A stretch of DNA of 64,000 nt from Roseimaritima ulvae. GTDB lineage: Bacteria > Planctomycetota > Planctomycetia > Pirellulales > Pirellulaceae. The notes beneath the pieces were generated by a model. That model saw nothing but the letters and a program-made list of their open reading frames with translations. It was not told where the DNA came from and did no database searches. This document shows, piece after piece, positions 28,828 to 38,800 of the stretch; the first letter of the stretch is position 1, and the number at the start of each line of letters is the position of its first letter. The stretch is from the NCBI RefSeq assembly GCF_008065135.1, contig NZ_CP042914.1:992001-1056000 (forward strand), in the 5' to 3' direction. The position numbers and the translations under genes are program-made.

Positions 28828-29544
28828 ATGTGCGGACGTTTTAATCTTCGAACCAACCCGGCGACGCTGGTGCAATTGTTTTTGCCGCAGATGGACGTCG
28901 GCGATGTGCCGCCTCTGCCGCCTCGCTACAACATCGCACCGACGCAGCAAATCCTGGCCGTCACCGGCGACGATGCCGAGCATCGCAGCTTGCGGTTTTT
29001 CCGCTGGGGCTTGGTGCCCCCCTGGGCCGATTCGCTGTCGATCGGTGCTCGCATGATCAACGCGCGCAGTGAAACGGTGGCCGAAAAACGATCTTTTCGC
29101 GGACCTTTTGCCTCCCGTCGCTGTTTGATTCCCGCCAGCGGTTATTACGAATGGCAGGCATCGGATAACGGCGGCAAGCAACCGATCCACATCCACCGCG
29201 ACGACGATGGGCTGTTGGCAATGGCCGGTTTGTGGGAAGAGAATCGCAAAGCGTCGGCGGACGGGGCGCCCGTGTTCAGCTGCACCGTGCTGACCACGTC
29301 CGCTAATGAAAAAACCGCTCCCGTCCACGATCGTATGCCGGTCTTCTTGGAAGGTGCCGGCGTCGATGCCTGGATGGACCCCGACGCGAGCAGCGAACAG
29401 CTCCAAGACCTGTGCCGTCCGCTGGCCGATGAGCGGCTGGAATGCACGCCGGTCAGCCCGAAAGTGAATCGTGCAGGTTATGATGATCCCCAGTGCATCG
29501 TGCCGATCAAAATCGCCACCCAGCGAAATTTGTTCGATACGTAG
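28828..29544 (+). CDS. SOS response-associated peptidase (YedK/HMCES family)
   Basis: The family protects abasic sites in single-stranded DNA by forming a covalent thiazolidine link through the N-terminal cysteine exposed after removal of Met. The 238 residues start MCGRFNLR, giving Cys2. Also present are RYNIAPTQ, WGLVPPWA, MINARSET, the active-site Glu in GYYEWQ and His in APVHDRMPVFL. Length is normal. Cys2 fixes the ATG at 28828 as the start. It diverges from nadE with a 78-base gap. No LexA box was identified. Confidence 0.93.
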   Translation: MCGRFNLRTNPATLVQLFLPQMDVGDVPPLPPRYNIAPTQQILAVTGDDAEHRSLRFFRWGLVPPWADSLSIGARMINARSETVAEKRSFRGPFASRRCLIPASGYYEWQASDNGGKQPIHIHRDDDGLLAMAGLWEENRKASADGAPVFSCTVLTTSANEKTAPVHDRMPVFLEGAGVDAWMDPDASSEQLQDLCRPLADERLECTPVSPKVNRAGYDDPQCIVPIKIATQRNLFDT

Positions 29545-29550
29545 CGGGAG

Positions 29551-29577
29551 AGATTTCAGATTTCAGATTTCAGATAG
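29551..29577. repeat. Short ATTTCAG heptamer tandem
   Basis: About three copies of the heptamer ATTTCAG lie directly after the YedK-type gene. The unit length and composition recall the much longer heptamer array at 46117-46240. Confidence 0.6.
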
Positions 29578-29615
29578 TTGCTGCCAACCAACAACCTTTT
29601 TTGTGAGTCGATTTG

Positions 29616-30599
29616 ATGGGTGAGCGGAACGAACAGTGTGGTGCGGCCAGCGGGCTTTCGCGGCGGGCCTTTGTGGCGGCTGGCGCGGCGGCGTTGGCGG
29701 CCGGAGCGGCCTCGGGCAGAGCGGTTGCGGAAGACCGGGCGACTGCTTCGGCGACCACTAAACCTCGCCGCCCCAATCCGATCGCCGTGTCGACATATTC
29801 CTATTGGCGGTACCGCGCCGACAGCAAGCTGACGATCGAACAATGCATCGACCTGGCGTCGGAAACCGGTTTTGATGCTGTCGAAATTTTGCATGTGCAA
29901 ATGCAAGATCAATCCAACGCCACCCTGCAACGCATTAAACAGCGCGCCTTCCGCGGCGGTATGGATCTGTGCGGACTGTCCACGCATCAGACCTTTGTCT
30001 CGCCCGATGCCAAAGTCCGTCAAGAGAACGTCGAACATACGATCAAGTGCATCGAGCTGGCTTATGCGCTGGGCATTCCCACGATTCGCGTCAACACCGG
30101 CCGTTGGGGCACGTCGCGAAACTTCGATCATTTGATGGAAAACAAGGGCATCGAACCACGATTGGAAGGCTACACCGACGACGACGGCTTTGGCTGGGTC
30201 CGCGAGGGACTGGAGAAATGTCTGCCGACGGCCGAGAAGTGCGGCGTCGTATTGGGCTTGGAGAACCACTGGGGGCTGGGACGCACGGCCGACGGGGTGC
30301 TGCGAGTGCTCCGCGAAGTCGACTCGCCGTGGCTGAAAGCCACCCTGGACACCGGCAACTTTCTGGAGAACCAATACGCTCAATATCAGCAGATGGCTCC
30401 CGAAACCGTGTACGTGCAAGCCAAAACGTATTACGGTGGCGGCACCTGGTATTCGCTGGACATCGACTACGATCGCGTGGCCAAAGTACTGCGAGATGTC
30501 GACTACCGCGGCTACATCTCGCTGGAATTCGAAGGCCAAGAAGCCCACGAAACGGCGATCCCCAAAAGCCTGGCGATGTTGCGCAAAGCCTTCGCCTAG
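29616..30599 (+). CDS. Tat-exported sugar phosphate isomerase/epimerase-like TIM-barrel protein
   Basis: The 327 residues start at the ATG at 29616, directly after an in-frame TTG. A twin-arginine signal (SRRAFVAAGAAALAAG, about residues 15-32) indicates folded export. The rest is an AP-endonuclease-2/xylose-isomerase-like barrel: FDAVEILH, IPTIRVNTGRWG, VVLGLENHWGLG, VKATLDTGNF-like strands and YISLEFEG. The Glu, His and Asp positions suit divalent metal binding. Planctomycetes encode many such proteins; substrates are mostly unknown. Confidence 0.85.
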   Translation: MGERNEQCGAASGLSRRAFVAAGAAALAAGAASGRAVAEDRATASATTKPRRPNPIAVSTYSYWRYRADSKLTIEQCIDLASETGFDAVEILHVQMQDQSNATLQRIKQRAFRGGMDLCGLSTHQTFVSPDAKVRQENVEHTIKCIELAYALGIPTIRVNTGRWGTSRNFDHLMENKGIEPRLEGYTDDDGFGWVREGLEKCLPTAEKCGVVLGLENHWGLGRTADGVLRVLREVDSPWLKATLDTGNFLENQYAQYQQMAPETVYVQAKTYYGGGTWYSLDIDYDRVAKVLRDVDYRGYISLEFEGQEAHETAIPKSLAMLRKAFA

Positions 30600-30654
30600 A
30601 ATTCGTCCGAGGGACGGGACCTCCAATGAGCATTAGTCCCTACCCCGTAAAAAA

Positions 30655-30918
30655 GTAGCATGGGCCCCTGGCCCGTGAGAAGTAGCATGGGCCCCTGGCC
30701 CGTGCATGCGCCGAGGACGAAGGCTACGTACGAATAAAAAACACGGGCCGGGGACCCATGCTACGTGAAAATAAAAAACACGGGCCGGGGACCCATGCTA
30801 CGTACGAATAAAAAACACGGGCCGGGGACCCATGCTACGTACAAACAAAAAAAGCATGGGCCGGGGGGGCCCATGCTACGTGAGAATTGAAAAGCACGGG
30901 CCCGGGGGCCCATGCTAC
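30655..30918. repeat. GTAG-type palindrome cluster, family C (seven arms)
   Basis: Two arms of the form GTAGCATGGGCCCCTGGCCC are followed by five inverted arms of the form ACGGGCCGGGGACCCATGCTAC, separated by short A-rich linkers such as GAATAAAAAAC. The block begins GTAG, ends CTAC and stops five bases from the stop codon of the next gene. A second cluster of the same family is at 31886-32126, on the other side of that gene. Confidence 0.85.
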
Positions 30919-30922
30919 GGGC

Positions 30923-31741
30923 TTAGCTGCGTTGGAAGTTCAAGCCGTTGTCTTTGGCGCTGTTCAACTTGAAGGTGAAGGCGTTGCTGCCGGACATGGT
31001 CAGGCTGCCGGAGAGCTGCTGACTGTCTTGGCGGATCAGCGTCAGGGCTCCGTCGTTGACCGTGAACTTGCCTTGGAACTGGCTGGTTTGACCCTTCTGG
31101 TTGCGAGCACTCCAAGTAAACGAACCATCGTTCTGCAGGTTCAGCGAAATCGAGGCGCTGTTGGGCAGCGTCGCTTTCCAGGTCCCCACGTGCGTCGCGG
31201 TGCGGGCCGGAGCCGGTTGGAACTGCGGCATGCTGGTGTCGTTCGACGGCTTGCTCGACGGTGTCGGTTCGGCCGAGGTGCCGATCAACATCTGCAGGGC
31301 GTTCTGTCGAGCCGTCGATCCGCTCGCCGCTGGCTGTTGCTGTTGCGGCTGCTGCTGCGGTTGTTGCGAGGGCTGTTGCGCCGACCGAGGCTGCTGGGCA
31401 AGCCGTTGCTGCGGCACCGACTGCTGCGGCACCGACTGCTGCGGCACGGATTGCTGAGGCACCGACTGGGCGACGCCCGGTTGGCGGAAGCTCGATGGCG
31501 GGACACTCGACGATGGGTAGCTGGGCTGCGAGTACTGGGGCTGGTAGTACTGCGGCTGCGAATACGAGGAGTACGTCGCCGGTCGGCTGTAGGAGCGTGC
31601 GGGGGCCGAAAAACCGCCCCGGAATCCGCCTCGGAATCCACCGCGGCCGCCGCGATCGCAAGCCACGGCGGGGACGACGCTGGAGGCGACAGTGCTGAGT
31701 GTGATGGCGGAGGTGGCCAGCATTTTGGTGAAACGTTTCAT
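30923..31741 (-). CDS. Secreted Gln/Pro/Ser-rich protein with C-terminal beta domain, unknown function
   Basis: The 272 residues begin with a signal peptide (MKRFTKMLATSAITLSTVAS, likely cut after AVA). A GGRGGFRGGFRGGF stretch and a Tyr/Gln/Pro/Ser-rich middle follow, including four tandem QQSVP pentamers. The C-terminal 90 residues (from HVGTWKATLPNSASISLNLQ) form a compact lipocalin-like beta pattern. It is flanked on both sides by family-C palindromes. The low-complexity middle suggests a flexible extracellular linker. No function is recognised. Confidence 0.7.
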   Translation of the reverse strand: MKRFTKMLATSAITLSTVASSVVPAVACDRGGRGGFRGGFRGGFSAPARSYSRPATYSSYSQPQYYQPQYSQPSYPSSSVPPSSFRQPGVAQSVPQQSVPQQSVPQQSVPQQRLAQQPRSAQQPSQQPQQQPQQQQPAASGSTARQNALQMLIGTSAEPTPSSKPSNDTSMPQFQPAPARTATHVGTWKATLPNSASISLNLQNDGSFTWSARNQKGQTSQFQGKFTVNDGALTLIRQDSQQLSGSLTMSGSNAFTFKLNSAKDNGLNFQRS

Positions 31742-32132
31742 GGCGGGGTTCCTAATTGGAAAGGGCGAAGCATCGGGGTAACAAAGCGGGCGGCCGGTTG
31801 GCCTGTTACTTGAAGAAGCGGAAGCGGCTGCAAAGCGTTACCGAGAAATCAAAAAAACTTTTCAGTCGACCCCGTGTCCTCGTCCGTAGCATGGGTCCCT
31901 GGCCCGTGTGCCGGCAGTACCGTGTGCTCGCCGCTCAACCAAACGAGTTCTTGCGACGCCGCTTCGACTCCTGCCAAACCTTCTATTGCGTTACGAATCG
32001 GTAGTGCTGCGATTTCGGTCGGGGGCACAGGCCAGGGGGCCATGCTACGAGAAAATAAAAAACACGGGCCGGGGGGCCCATGCTACGGGACATACCAAAG
32101 AGCACGGGCCGGGGGGCCCATGCTACGTGGGG
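31742..32132. repeat. Gene-free stretch holding a second family-C palindrome cluster
   Basis: The first 140 bases should hold the promoter of the secreted protein, although no clear boxes were seen. From 31886 (GTAGCATGGGTCCCTGGCCC) to 32126 there is one forward arm and three inverted arms ending CATGCTAC, the last two separated by a short linker (GGGACATACCAAAGAGC). No gene was found. Confidence 0.75.
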
Positions 32133-33341
32133 TCAGTCGGCCAGCCAGTCTCGCAGGGTGTCCGAGGCGTCTTGGGTTTCCACGGCCGGGTTCAGCTCTT
32201 TGTTCATCGAACGCGTCAGTTTGGCGACGTATTCCATCGTGCTTTTGACGGCCGCGGGCGTCGCGGTGGCGTCGATTTTGGCCACGTATACGATCACAAA
32301 GCGGTTGTCTCCGGTCTTTTCGACCGTCCAGCCACCGAGCTTGGTGCGAGCACTCTGCTGCAGCAGCCGGATCGTGGTTTCTTGGCTGGGGGCGTTGTCC
32401 TGGATATGGGCCAGCGACCAGACTTTGCGAACATCCGCCCGCTCGTAGTATTCCACGTCTTTGGTGATCAGCACCTCGTGCGTCACTTTTTCCTCGGAGT
32501 CCTCGACGTCGATCGGCAGGTCGACTTTGTAGTGACCGCTGGCGTCTTTGCTGTACTTGAGTTCAGCGTTGTCGAGGATTTCGGTGACCGGCAGGGGCGC
32601 CTTTTTCCAGGGGCTGGCCAGGAAGTCGCGAATTTCCGAGACGTCGACGCAGTAGCTGACCAGTCGAGCTTTGGGAGCGATGGCTTGCGAAATCGCCACC
32701 AATTCGCCTTGGCTGTTAACGACCGGGCCGCCGCTGTCGCCGGAATTGATGGGCGATTGCGTCTCCACGACGCGGAAGTCATGTTCACCGCCCCCGGTAC
32801 GGAATTGTTTGCGATACACCGAGCGCACGGTGCCTGAGGTGTAGACCCACAACGCGTCGGTGGCACCGGGGTTGCCGATCGATTCGACGATTTCGCCCGG
32901 GCTGACGCTCTTTTCCACCATCGGCAGCGCCTCGGCACCGGCGGGCACTTTGTCCAGTTCCACCAACGCCAGGTCGCGTTTGCGGTCGACGGCCAGGACG
33001 CGTCCGCGAATCCCAATTTTGCGAACGTTTTGCAGGTAATGGCTGCGTTCGACGATCGGCGAATCGTTTTTCATCGCGGGGAAGAAAATCACCGCGTTGC
33101 GGGAGTCGCCGACCACGTGAGCGTTGGTGATGACCAAGCGTTTTTCGGCGTCGATCAGCACGCCCGTGCCGCTGGAAGTGCCTTCGGAATTTTTCGACAG
33201 CACCCAGGTCGTCGATTTCAGCGTGCGGCGGTAGGTCTGGACGTCACCGCGAGCGTTAGTAATGGACAGGCACTGGATCGCTCCGAACAGCATCATCAAG
33301 ACGAGGCAGCGGGACAGCGGCGGATAGCGTTTAGGGGACAT
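32133..33341 (-). CDS. Secreted trypsin-like serine protease (HtrA-type catalytic domain, no PDZ seen)
   Basis: The 402 residues start at an ATG with AGGTG upstream; an in-frame start at 33395 would add 18 residues before the signal peptide. An N-terminal hydrophobic signal (CLVLMMLFGAIQCLSI) precedes the catalytic domain. The triad is visible: His in VITNAHVVG, Asp in DRKRDLALVELD and Ser in NSGDSGGPVV. The C-terminal 170 residues do not show a recognisable PDZ domain and include a beta-rich region (VEKTGDNRFVIVYVAKI). It probably works in the periplasm on damaged or surface proteins. Confidence 0.86.
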   Translation of the reverse strand: MSPKRYPPLSRCLVLMMLFGAIQCLSITNARGDVQTYRRTLKSTTWVLSKNSEGTSSGTGVLIDAEKRLVITNAHVVGDSRNAVIFFPAMKNDSPIVERSHYLQNVRKIGIRGRVLAVDRKRDLALVELDKVPAGAEALPMVEKSVSPGEIVESIGNPGATDALWVYTSGTVRSVYRKQFRTGGGEHDFRVVETQSPINSGDSGGPVVNSQGELVAISQAIAPKARLVSYCVDVSEIRDFLASPWKKAPLPVTEILDNAELKYSKDASGHYKVDLPIDVEDSEEKVTHEVLITKDVEYYERADVRKVWSLAHIQDNAPSQETTIRLLQQSARTKLGGWTVEKTGDNRFVIVYVAKIDATATPAAVKSTMEYVAKLTRSMNKELNPAVETQDASDTLRDWLAD

Positions 33342-33430
33342 CGGAACACCTGGGATTCGATCGGATGGAAGTGATTTGGGGTGTGGTCTACCCAAACAAG
33401 CGGATCGAATCGCGTTGTGTTACCGTTTTT

Positions 33431-33487
33431 GTAGCTACGCTCGCCAGAGCGTGGGAACCGCGCCCACCGTCTGGCGACGGTAGCTAC
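33431..33487. repeat. GTAG-type palindrome, family B (REP-like)
   Basis: GTAGCTACGCTCGCCAGAGC pairs with CCGTCTGGCGACGGTAGCTAC. It lies upstream of the serine protease and downstream of the Nramp-like gene, both on the minus strand. It is nearly the same as the copy at 26566. Confidence 0.8.
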
Positions 33488-33512
33488 GGGCGCTACGGGC
33501 GACGGTGAACCG

Positions 33513-34715
33513 CTAGCCGGCCGCTGCCTCGTACAGCTTCCACAGCGACAGGCCGGTGACGACCAACAGGACCACGCCGCCGCAGACGTTCAGCCAGGTC
33601 GCGTTGCGGTATTGGCCCAGCAGTTTGGCGTTGCAGGCCATCAGCAGGAAAGCCACGATTACGGGCAGCACGAGTGCGTTGGCGGCTTGCGCGACCAGCA
33701 GGGTTTGCAGTGGTTGATGTCCCAGGGTCACAGCCAACAGGGTTCCGAAAGCCATGATGGTGATCCAGATCGCGCGAAACGACCATTGCTTTTCGTCGGT
33801 GCTCCAGCCCATCGCTCCGCTGATCGCGTACGCAGCCGCCAAGGGGGCGGTGACGGCACTGGTTAATCCGGCGGCGGCCAGCCCGGCGAAGAACAGACCA
33901 TAGGCCAGCGAGCTGCCCAACGCGCCTTGTAACGAAGCGGCCATGTCGGCAACTTTCTCGGGCGGGCTACCCTGCATGGTCGCGGCAGTGACCAGGATTG
34001 CGGCGGTGATCATTCCGCCGATACTGAGACTGATGATCGTGTCGCGACGAGCCAACCGAATGCCTTCGCCCCGCGGCCGATGCTTGGACCAGCGGTGCCC
34101 GGCGGCCGAGGCGTGCAGGAAGAGGTTGTAGGGCACGATCGTGGTGCCCAGCAGAGCCAAAATGGTCACCAGGGAACCCGAGGGAATGTTGGGAAGCGTG
34201 TCCGACCAGGCGATCGGGCGATGCCAAAGCGAAACCACGGCGGCCAGCAGGAACGTCAGCCCCAACAAGGCCACCAAGCCGATCAGGCCGTTTTCGATCA
34301 TGCGGTAGGAACCGCTGGCCAGCAGCAGCGAAGCGATGGCGGCGATGCACAGCACCCAAGTCGTGAGCCCGATCGGCAGCATCGCTTCCAGACCCAGGGC
34401 GGCTCCGATCAGGTTGCCCGTTTGGTAGGCCGCGTTGCCGAATCCGATGGCGATGGCGATCAGGGCGGCGATAGCCCAGCGCACGGCGGGACTGGAAAAC
34501 TGACGCCGTAGGTTTTCGCCCAACCCCTGCCCGGTCAGTACGCCCAGGCGAGCGGCCATTTCCTGCAGCAGGATCGTCGCGAGGGTCACGATCACGATCA
34601 CCCACAGCAGCGACAAGCCAAATTCGCCGCCGGCGATGCAGGCCGTGGTCACTGTGCCGGGGCCGATAAAAGCGGCCGCAATCAACAGTCCAGGCCCCAA
34701 TCGTTTGGATTTCAC
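33513..34715 (-). CDS. Nramp-family divalent metal transporter, non-canonical motifs
   Basis: This 400-residue protein has about eleven membrane segments and the Nramp fold pattern. The first helix reads IAAAFIGPGTVTTACIAGGEFG, where canonical Mn/Fe transporters have DPGN; the metal-ligand Asp and Asn are Gly and Thr here. In helix 6, GTTIVPYNLFLH replaces GA-x-x-MPHN, so the methionine ligand is also missing. The overall match (LLQEMAARLGVLTGQGLGE) is nonetheless strong. The substrate is therefore uncertain: it may be another divalent ion such as Mg, or the protein may belong to a separate Nramp-related clade. Confidence 0.85.
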   Translation of the reverse strand: MKSKRLGPGLLIAAAFIGPGTVTTACIAGGEFGLSLLWVIVIVTLATILLQEMAARLGVLTGQGLGENLRRQFSSPAVRWAIAALIAIAIGFGNAAYQTGNLIGAALGLEAMLPIGLTTWVLCIAAIASLLLASGSYRMIENGLIGLVALLGLTFLLAAVVSLWHRPIAWSDTLPNIPSGSLVTILALLGTTIVPYNLFLHASAAGHRWSKHRPRGEGIRLARRDTIISLSIGGMITAAILVTAATMQGSPPEKVADMAASLQGALGSSLAYGLFFAGLAAAGLTSAVTAPLAAAYAISGAMGWSTDEKQWSFRAIWITIMAFGTLLAVTLGHQPLQTLLVAQAANALVLPVIVAFLLMACNAKLLGQYRNATWLNVCGGVVLLVVTGLSLWKLYEAAAG

Positions 34716-34745
34716 GATGCACTCCGTTGAAGCTTTGTGGGTTCC

Positions 34746-34818
34746 GTAGCCGAACTCACGTCCCCCAGAGTTTGGGATGTTTGCTGCTACCGTCCAAAGT
34801 CAGCGCGACTTCGGCTAC
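34746..34818. repeat. GTAG-type palindrome, family A (diverged)
   Basis: GTAGCCGAACTCACGTCCCC and GTCCAAAGTCAGCGCGACTTCGGCTAC form imperfect arms around a short centre, and an extra GTTCGGCTAC follows. It lies between the divergent Nramp-like and response-regulator genes and so occupies part of the upstream region of both. Confidence 0.7.
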
Positions 34819-34961
34819 GGGGCAGAACCGTTCGGCTACGGGCGGAAGGCGGCCTGGATTGTAGAGCTTTAGCAGCCGACAGGAATACTGCTAGAATAGG
34901 GACACCCTATTCTGCTATTGAACCATATTCTCGGATTCGTCTTTTCTGGAGCGTTGCTGCA

Positions 34962-35870
34962 ATGTCGACCATTTTGCTTGTCGAAGACAGTCCCACACAA
35001 GCGATGGAAATTCGCTTGATGCTGGAAGAACGCGGTCATCAGGTGTCACTGGTGACCGACGGCACCGCAGCCATGGAAGCGTTACAGAAGTCGCTCCCGG
35101 AGGTGGTGGTGACGGATCTAGAAATGCCCGGCATGTCGGGATTGGAGCTGGTCGAAGCGATGCAGGCCCAGTTTCCGCAGATCCCGGCAATTTTGATCAC
35201 CGCGCAAGGCAGTGAGGCTTTGGCCGTCCAGGCGTTGCGTCGTGGCGCGGCTGCCTACGTGCCCAAGAACATGCTCGGAATGTTGCTCAACACCACCATC
35301 CGTGACGTCCTTGGGGTGCTTCGCGCGGACCAAAGTTATGCTCAGTTGGTTGATTCGCTGACCTTCAATCGGTTTGTCTTTCGCCTGCCCAGCGAACCGT
35401 TTCTGATCGCGCCGCTGGTCGATTTGGTGGTGCAAATGGTTTCGGGCATGAGTCTGTTGAATAGCAACGAACTGATTCGCTTCAGCAATGCCTTGGATCA
35501 CGCGATCCAAAACGGGATGTTGTACGGCAACTTGGAATTGAACGCCGAACAGGTCGCCACCTTCCGCGATGCGTTTGGCGATGGTATCGAACCTGAATTC
35601 ATCGTCGAACGTCGCAGTGACTCGGCGTATTGTGACCGTCGCTTGGAAATCGATATCCAGGTTTCCGAAACTGAAATCCGCTGCACGCTCCGCGATGAAG
35701 GCATTGGGTTTAACGCCAAGTTAATCAATGCGGATGTGGAATCGGCGATTCAGAATGAAGACGGGCACGGGATTGGCCTGATCACCAGTTTCATGGACCA
35801 GGTCAGCGTCGACGAATCGCAACATCAACTGTTGATGGTCAAACACTGTACGCGTCAGGTCCTGGTGTAA
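34962..35870 (+). CDS. Response regulator with C-terminal RsbW-like ATPase domain
   Basis: The 302 residues start at MSTILLVED with GGAG ten bases upstream. Residues 1-120 are a receiver with phosphoacceptor Asp52 (VVVTDLEMPG), conserved Thr (ILITAQG) and Lys (AYVPKN). Residues about 150-302 form a GHKL ATPase with N box (ALDHAIQNGMLYGN), G1 (DEGIGF) and G2 (GHGIGLITSFMD), as in anti-sigma kinases. Such regulators may control a partner-switching cascade by phosphorylating an anti-anti-sigma protein; none is adjacent. Its TAA overlaps the ATG of the hybrid kinase, so the two are translationally coupled. Confidence 0.9.
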   Translation: MSTILLVEDSPTQAMEIRLMLEERGHQVSLVTDGTAAMEALQKSLPEVVVTDLEMPGMSGLELVEAMQAQFPQIPAILITAQGSEALAVQALRRGAAAYVPKNMLGMLLNTTIRDVLGVLRADQSYAQLVDSLTFNRFVFRLPSEPFLIAPLVDLVVQMVSGMSLLNSNELIRFSNALDHAIQNGMLYGNLELNAEQVATFRDAFGDGIEPEFIVERRSDSAYCDRRLEIDIQVSETEIRCTLRDEGIGFNAKLINADVESAIQNEDGHGIGLITSFMDQVSVDESQHQLLMVKHCTRQVLV

Positions 35871-38800
35871 TGCACCGCATGCTGTTGGAGCACCTGGAGC
35901 AACCGGTTTGGATCGCCTCGGCAGATGCGTCGAGACTGCTGTACATCAATCCTCCCTGCCGCAGGTTGCTGGGGGCTGCCGCCGATGCGGTTGATAGCGG
36001 TACGCCCTGGTGGCGGCAGTGGGTGCCGGTGCATGAACAGTCGCAGATGCAGCGAGCGATCGATCGTTGTCGAGTGGACGAGCCGCTGACGGTGCGGCTA
36101 ACCCAGGGCAGCGGCAGTGACGCGGCGACCTTGGATCTGACGCTGATCCGAGATCCCAGCGGGGAACTGGCAGCGATCGTCCAGCCCTCGGCCAACATCA
36201 TGCCCCGCAACTGGTCGCATCCCGGAACTTTTCGCAACTTGCTGGACAGCCTGCCCTTGGCATTGGTGGTCAAGAACCTCCGCGGCGAACGCATCTTCGT
36301 CAACCGTTTCTATCTGGATCTGCACAAGATTCGCGCCGATGCGGTACTCGGCAAAACCGATTTTCAACTCTTCCCTGCGGATATCGCCGAACAGTTCACC
36401 GCCGACGATCGTTTTGTGATCGACAACGAACAGGTGGTGCAGAGCACCGAGCAGTTGCCCTTGAACGACGGGCGGATGCGTTGGATTGAACGCATCAAAG
36501 GGCCGGCTCGCGATGTAGAAGGCAATATTATCGGCGTGCAATTGCTGTTCTGGGACGTCACCGAACGCAAACGGATCGAAGCTGAACTGGACGAAGAACG
36601 TTATCTGTTGCATTCGCTGCTCGACAATCTGCCCGATGCGATTTATTTCAAAGACCGAGAGAGTCGCTTTCGCCGGGTCAGCATGGGGATGGCCAAAAAG
36701 TTCGGCTGGGCTTCTCCCAGCGACGCCATCGGAAAAACAGATGCCGATGTGTTCACCTCCGAGCACGCTGACCAGGCGCGGGAGGATGAACTGCGGATCA
36801 TGGAAACCCGGATCCCGATCGTGGCCCGCATTGAGAAAGAAACCTGGCCGGACCGCGACGACACCTGGTGCTCGTCCACCAAGCTGCCACTGTGCGATGG
36901 CAAAGGCCAAGTCGTCGGGACGTTTGGGATGTCACGCGACATCACCGATCTGAAACGGATCGAATTTCAGCTCCGCGAAGCCCGGGATGCGGCTGATGCC
37001 GCCAACGCCGCCAAAAGTCAGTTTTTGGCTAATATGAGCCACGAAATACGTACCCCCATGAACGGCATTCTGGGGATGGCGGAACTGCTGACCAAAACCT
37101 CGCTGGACCAACGCCAAGCCGACTATGTGGGGCTGATTCAACAATCCGGTCAATCGCTGCTGCGGCTGCTGAACGATATTTTGGACTTCTCCAAAATCGA
37201 AGCCGGGCATTTGGAGTTGGAGGTCACTCCCTTTTCGCTCTCCGAATCCGTGGCCCGAGCGATGCAGATGCTGGCCGTTCGCGCCGAAACGCAAGGCATC
37301 GATCTGGCCTGCCGCATCCATCCCGGGTTGCCGCCGGTGGTGGAAGGCGATCCCACTCGCCTGCGACAGGTGATCGTGAACCTGGCCGGCAACGCGATCA
37401 AATTTACCGAACAAGGCGAAGTTGTCGTGCAGGTCGAACCCATCGAGCCGCCGTCCTCCGCGGAGGAATGGGGCGCGGCGTCTGGAACCGACTCGGCCGA
37501 TACGCCCGGCACGGGAAACGCGTCCGAGGTGCGCACGCTGTGGATTCGGGTGTCGGTCCGCGATACCGGTATTGGCATCGCCGCCGACAAATTGGAGACC
37601 ATCTTTCAAGCCTTTACGCAAGCCGACGCGTCGACCACGCGACGATTTGGCGGCACCGGATTGGGACTGGCGATATCGGCCAGGTTGGTGCAGTTGATGG
37701 ACGGCCAGCTAGCGGTGGAAAGCGAACCCGGTGTGGGCACCACGTTTCAGTTCACGTTGCCGCTGCGGATCGGTGACGCCCGACAAGCTCCGCTGGATCT
37801 GCAAACCGCCATCCAGGATCTGGCCCAGCTGCCCGTGTTGGTCGTCGACGACGAATCGACCAATCGCCGCGTGCTGATTGAATTGTTGGAGTACTGGGAA
37901 ATGAAACCCACGGCAGTCAACAGTGCCCAGCAAGCGATGGAGTTGCTGTGCCAGGCGGCCGAACGCGGCGAACCGTTTCGCTTGGGACTGTTTGACATGA
38001 TGATGCCCGACACCGACGGGCTGATGCTGACCGAACAGGTGCGGCGCAATCCGTTGCTCAAAGAGTTGCCCGTGATCATGTTGTCCTCGATGGCTCACGG
38101 CGCGGACCTCGAACGCTGTCGTCGCGCGGGGATCTCGCATTATCTGCTGAAACCCTTCGTGCATTCCGAACTGTTGAATGCGATTCTGACAGAGTTGGAT
38201 GCCGGGCCCGCTAAGCCGCCGACCGAGGAACCGCCGCCCATGCCGCAAGGGAACCTGCGGATTCTGCTGGTCGAAGATGGCGTGGTCAACCAACGCGTGG
38301 CCACCGAACTGTTGGGGCTGCGAGGACATCGAGTGACCTTGGCGGAGAACGGGCGGGAAGCTGTTGAGATGTGGCACCCCAATCGCTTTGATCTGGTGTT
38401 GATGGATTTGCAGATGCCGGAAATGGACGGCTTCGAAGCCACCCGGGCGATTCGGCAGCGAGAACAGCAAAGCAATGTCCGTACGCCAATCATCGCCATG
38501 ACCGCCCGGGTCATGCCGGACGATCGCCGGTTGTGCGTCGAAGCCGGCATGGATGGCTACATCGCCAAACCGGTCGATCCCGACAAACTGGATGACGTCC
38601 TGGCCGGATACCATTCGCCCGCTACCGAGTCCATTGCCGAGCCCGCTGTCGCCACGGAGCCGGCGGACGATGGTCATCGCGACGACGACGCAGCGGCTCC
38701 GACGCAACCACTGGAGGACGGTGGCGAAACCGTGCTCGACCTGCAGCCGATGCTAAAACGCTTCGGCGGTCGCCAAGCGGTAGTGCTGCAACTGGCCGAC

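Noticed and set aside
29613-29615. TTG at 29613 as start of the TIM-barrel gene
   Set aside because: The ATG directly following (29616) is sufficient and gives the normal Tat signal; the TTG adds one residue.
30655-30918. Possible CRISPR array from regularly spaced repeats
   Set aside because: The repeats are palindromic arms present in both orientations, the spacers are A-rich and nearly identical, and no cas gene is near.
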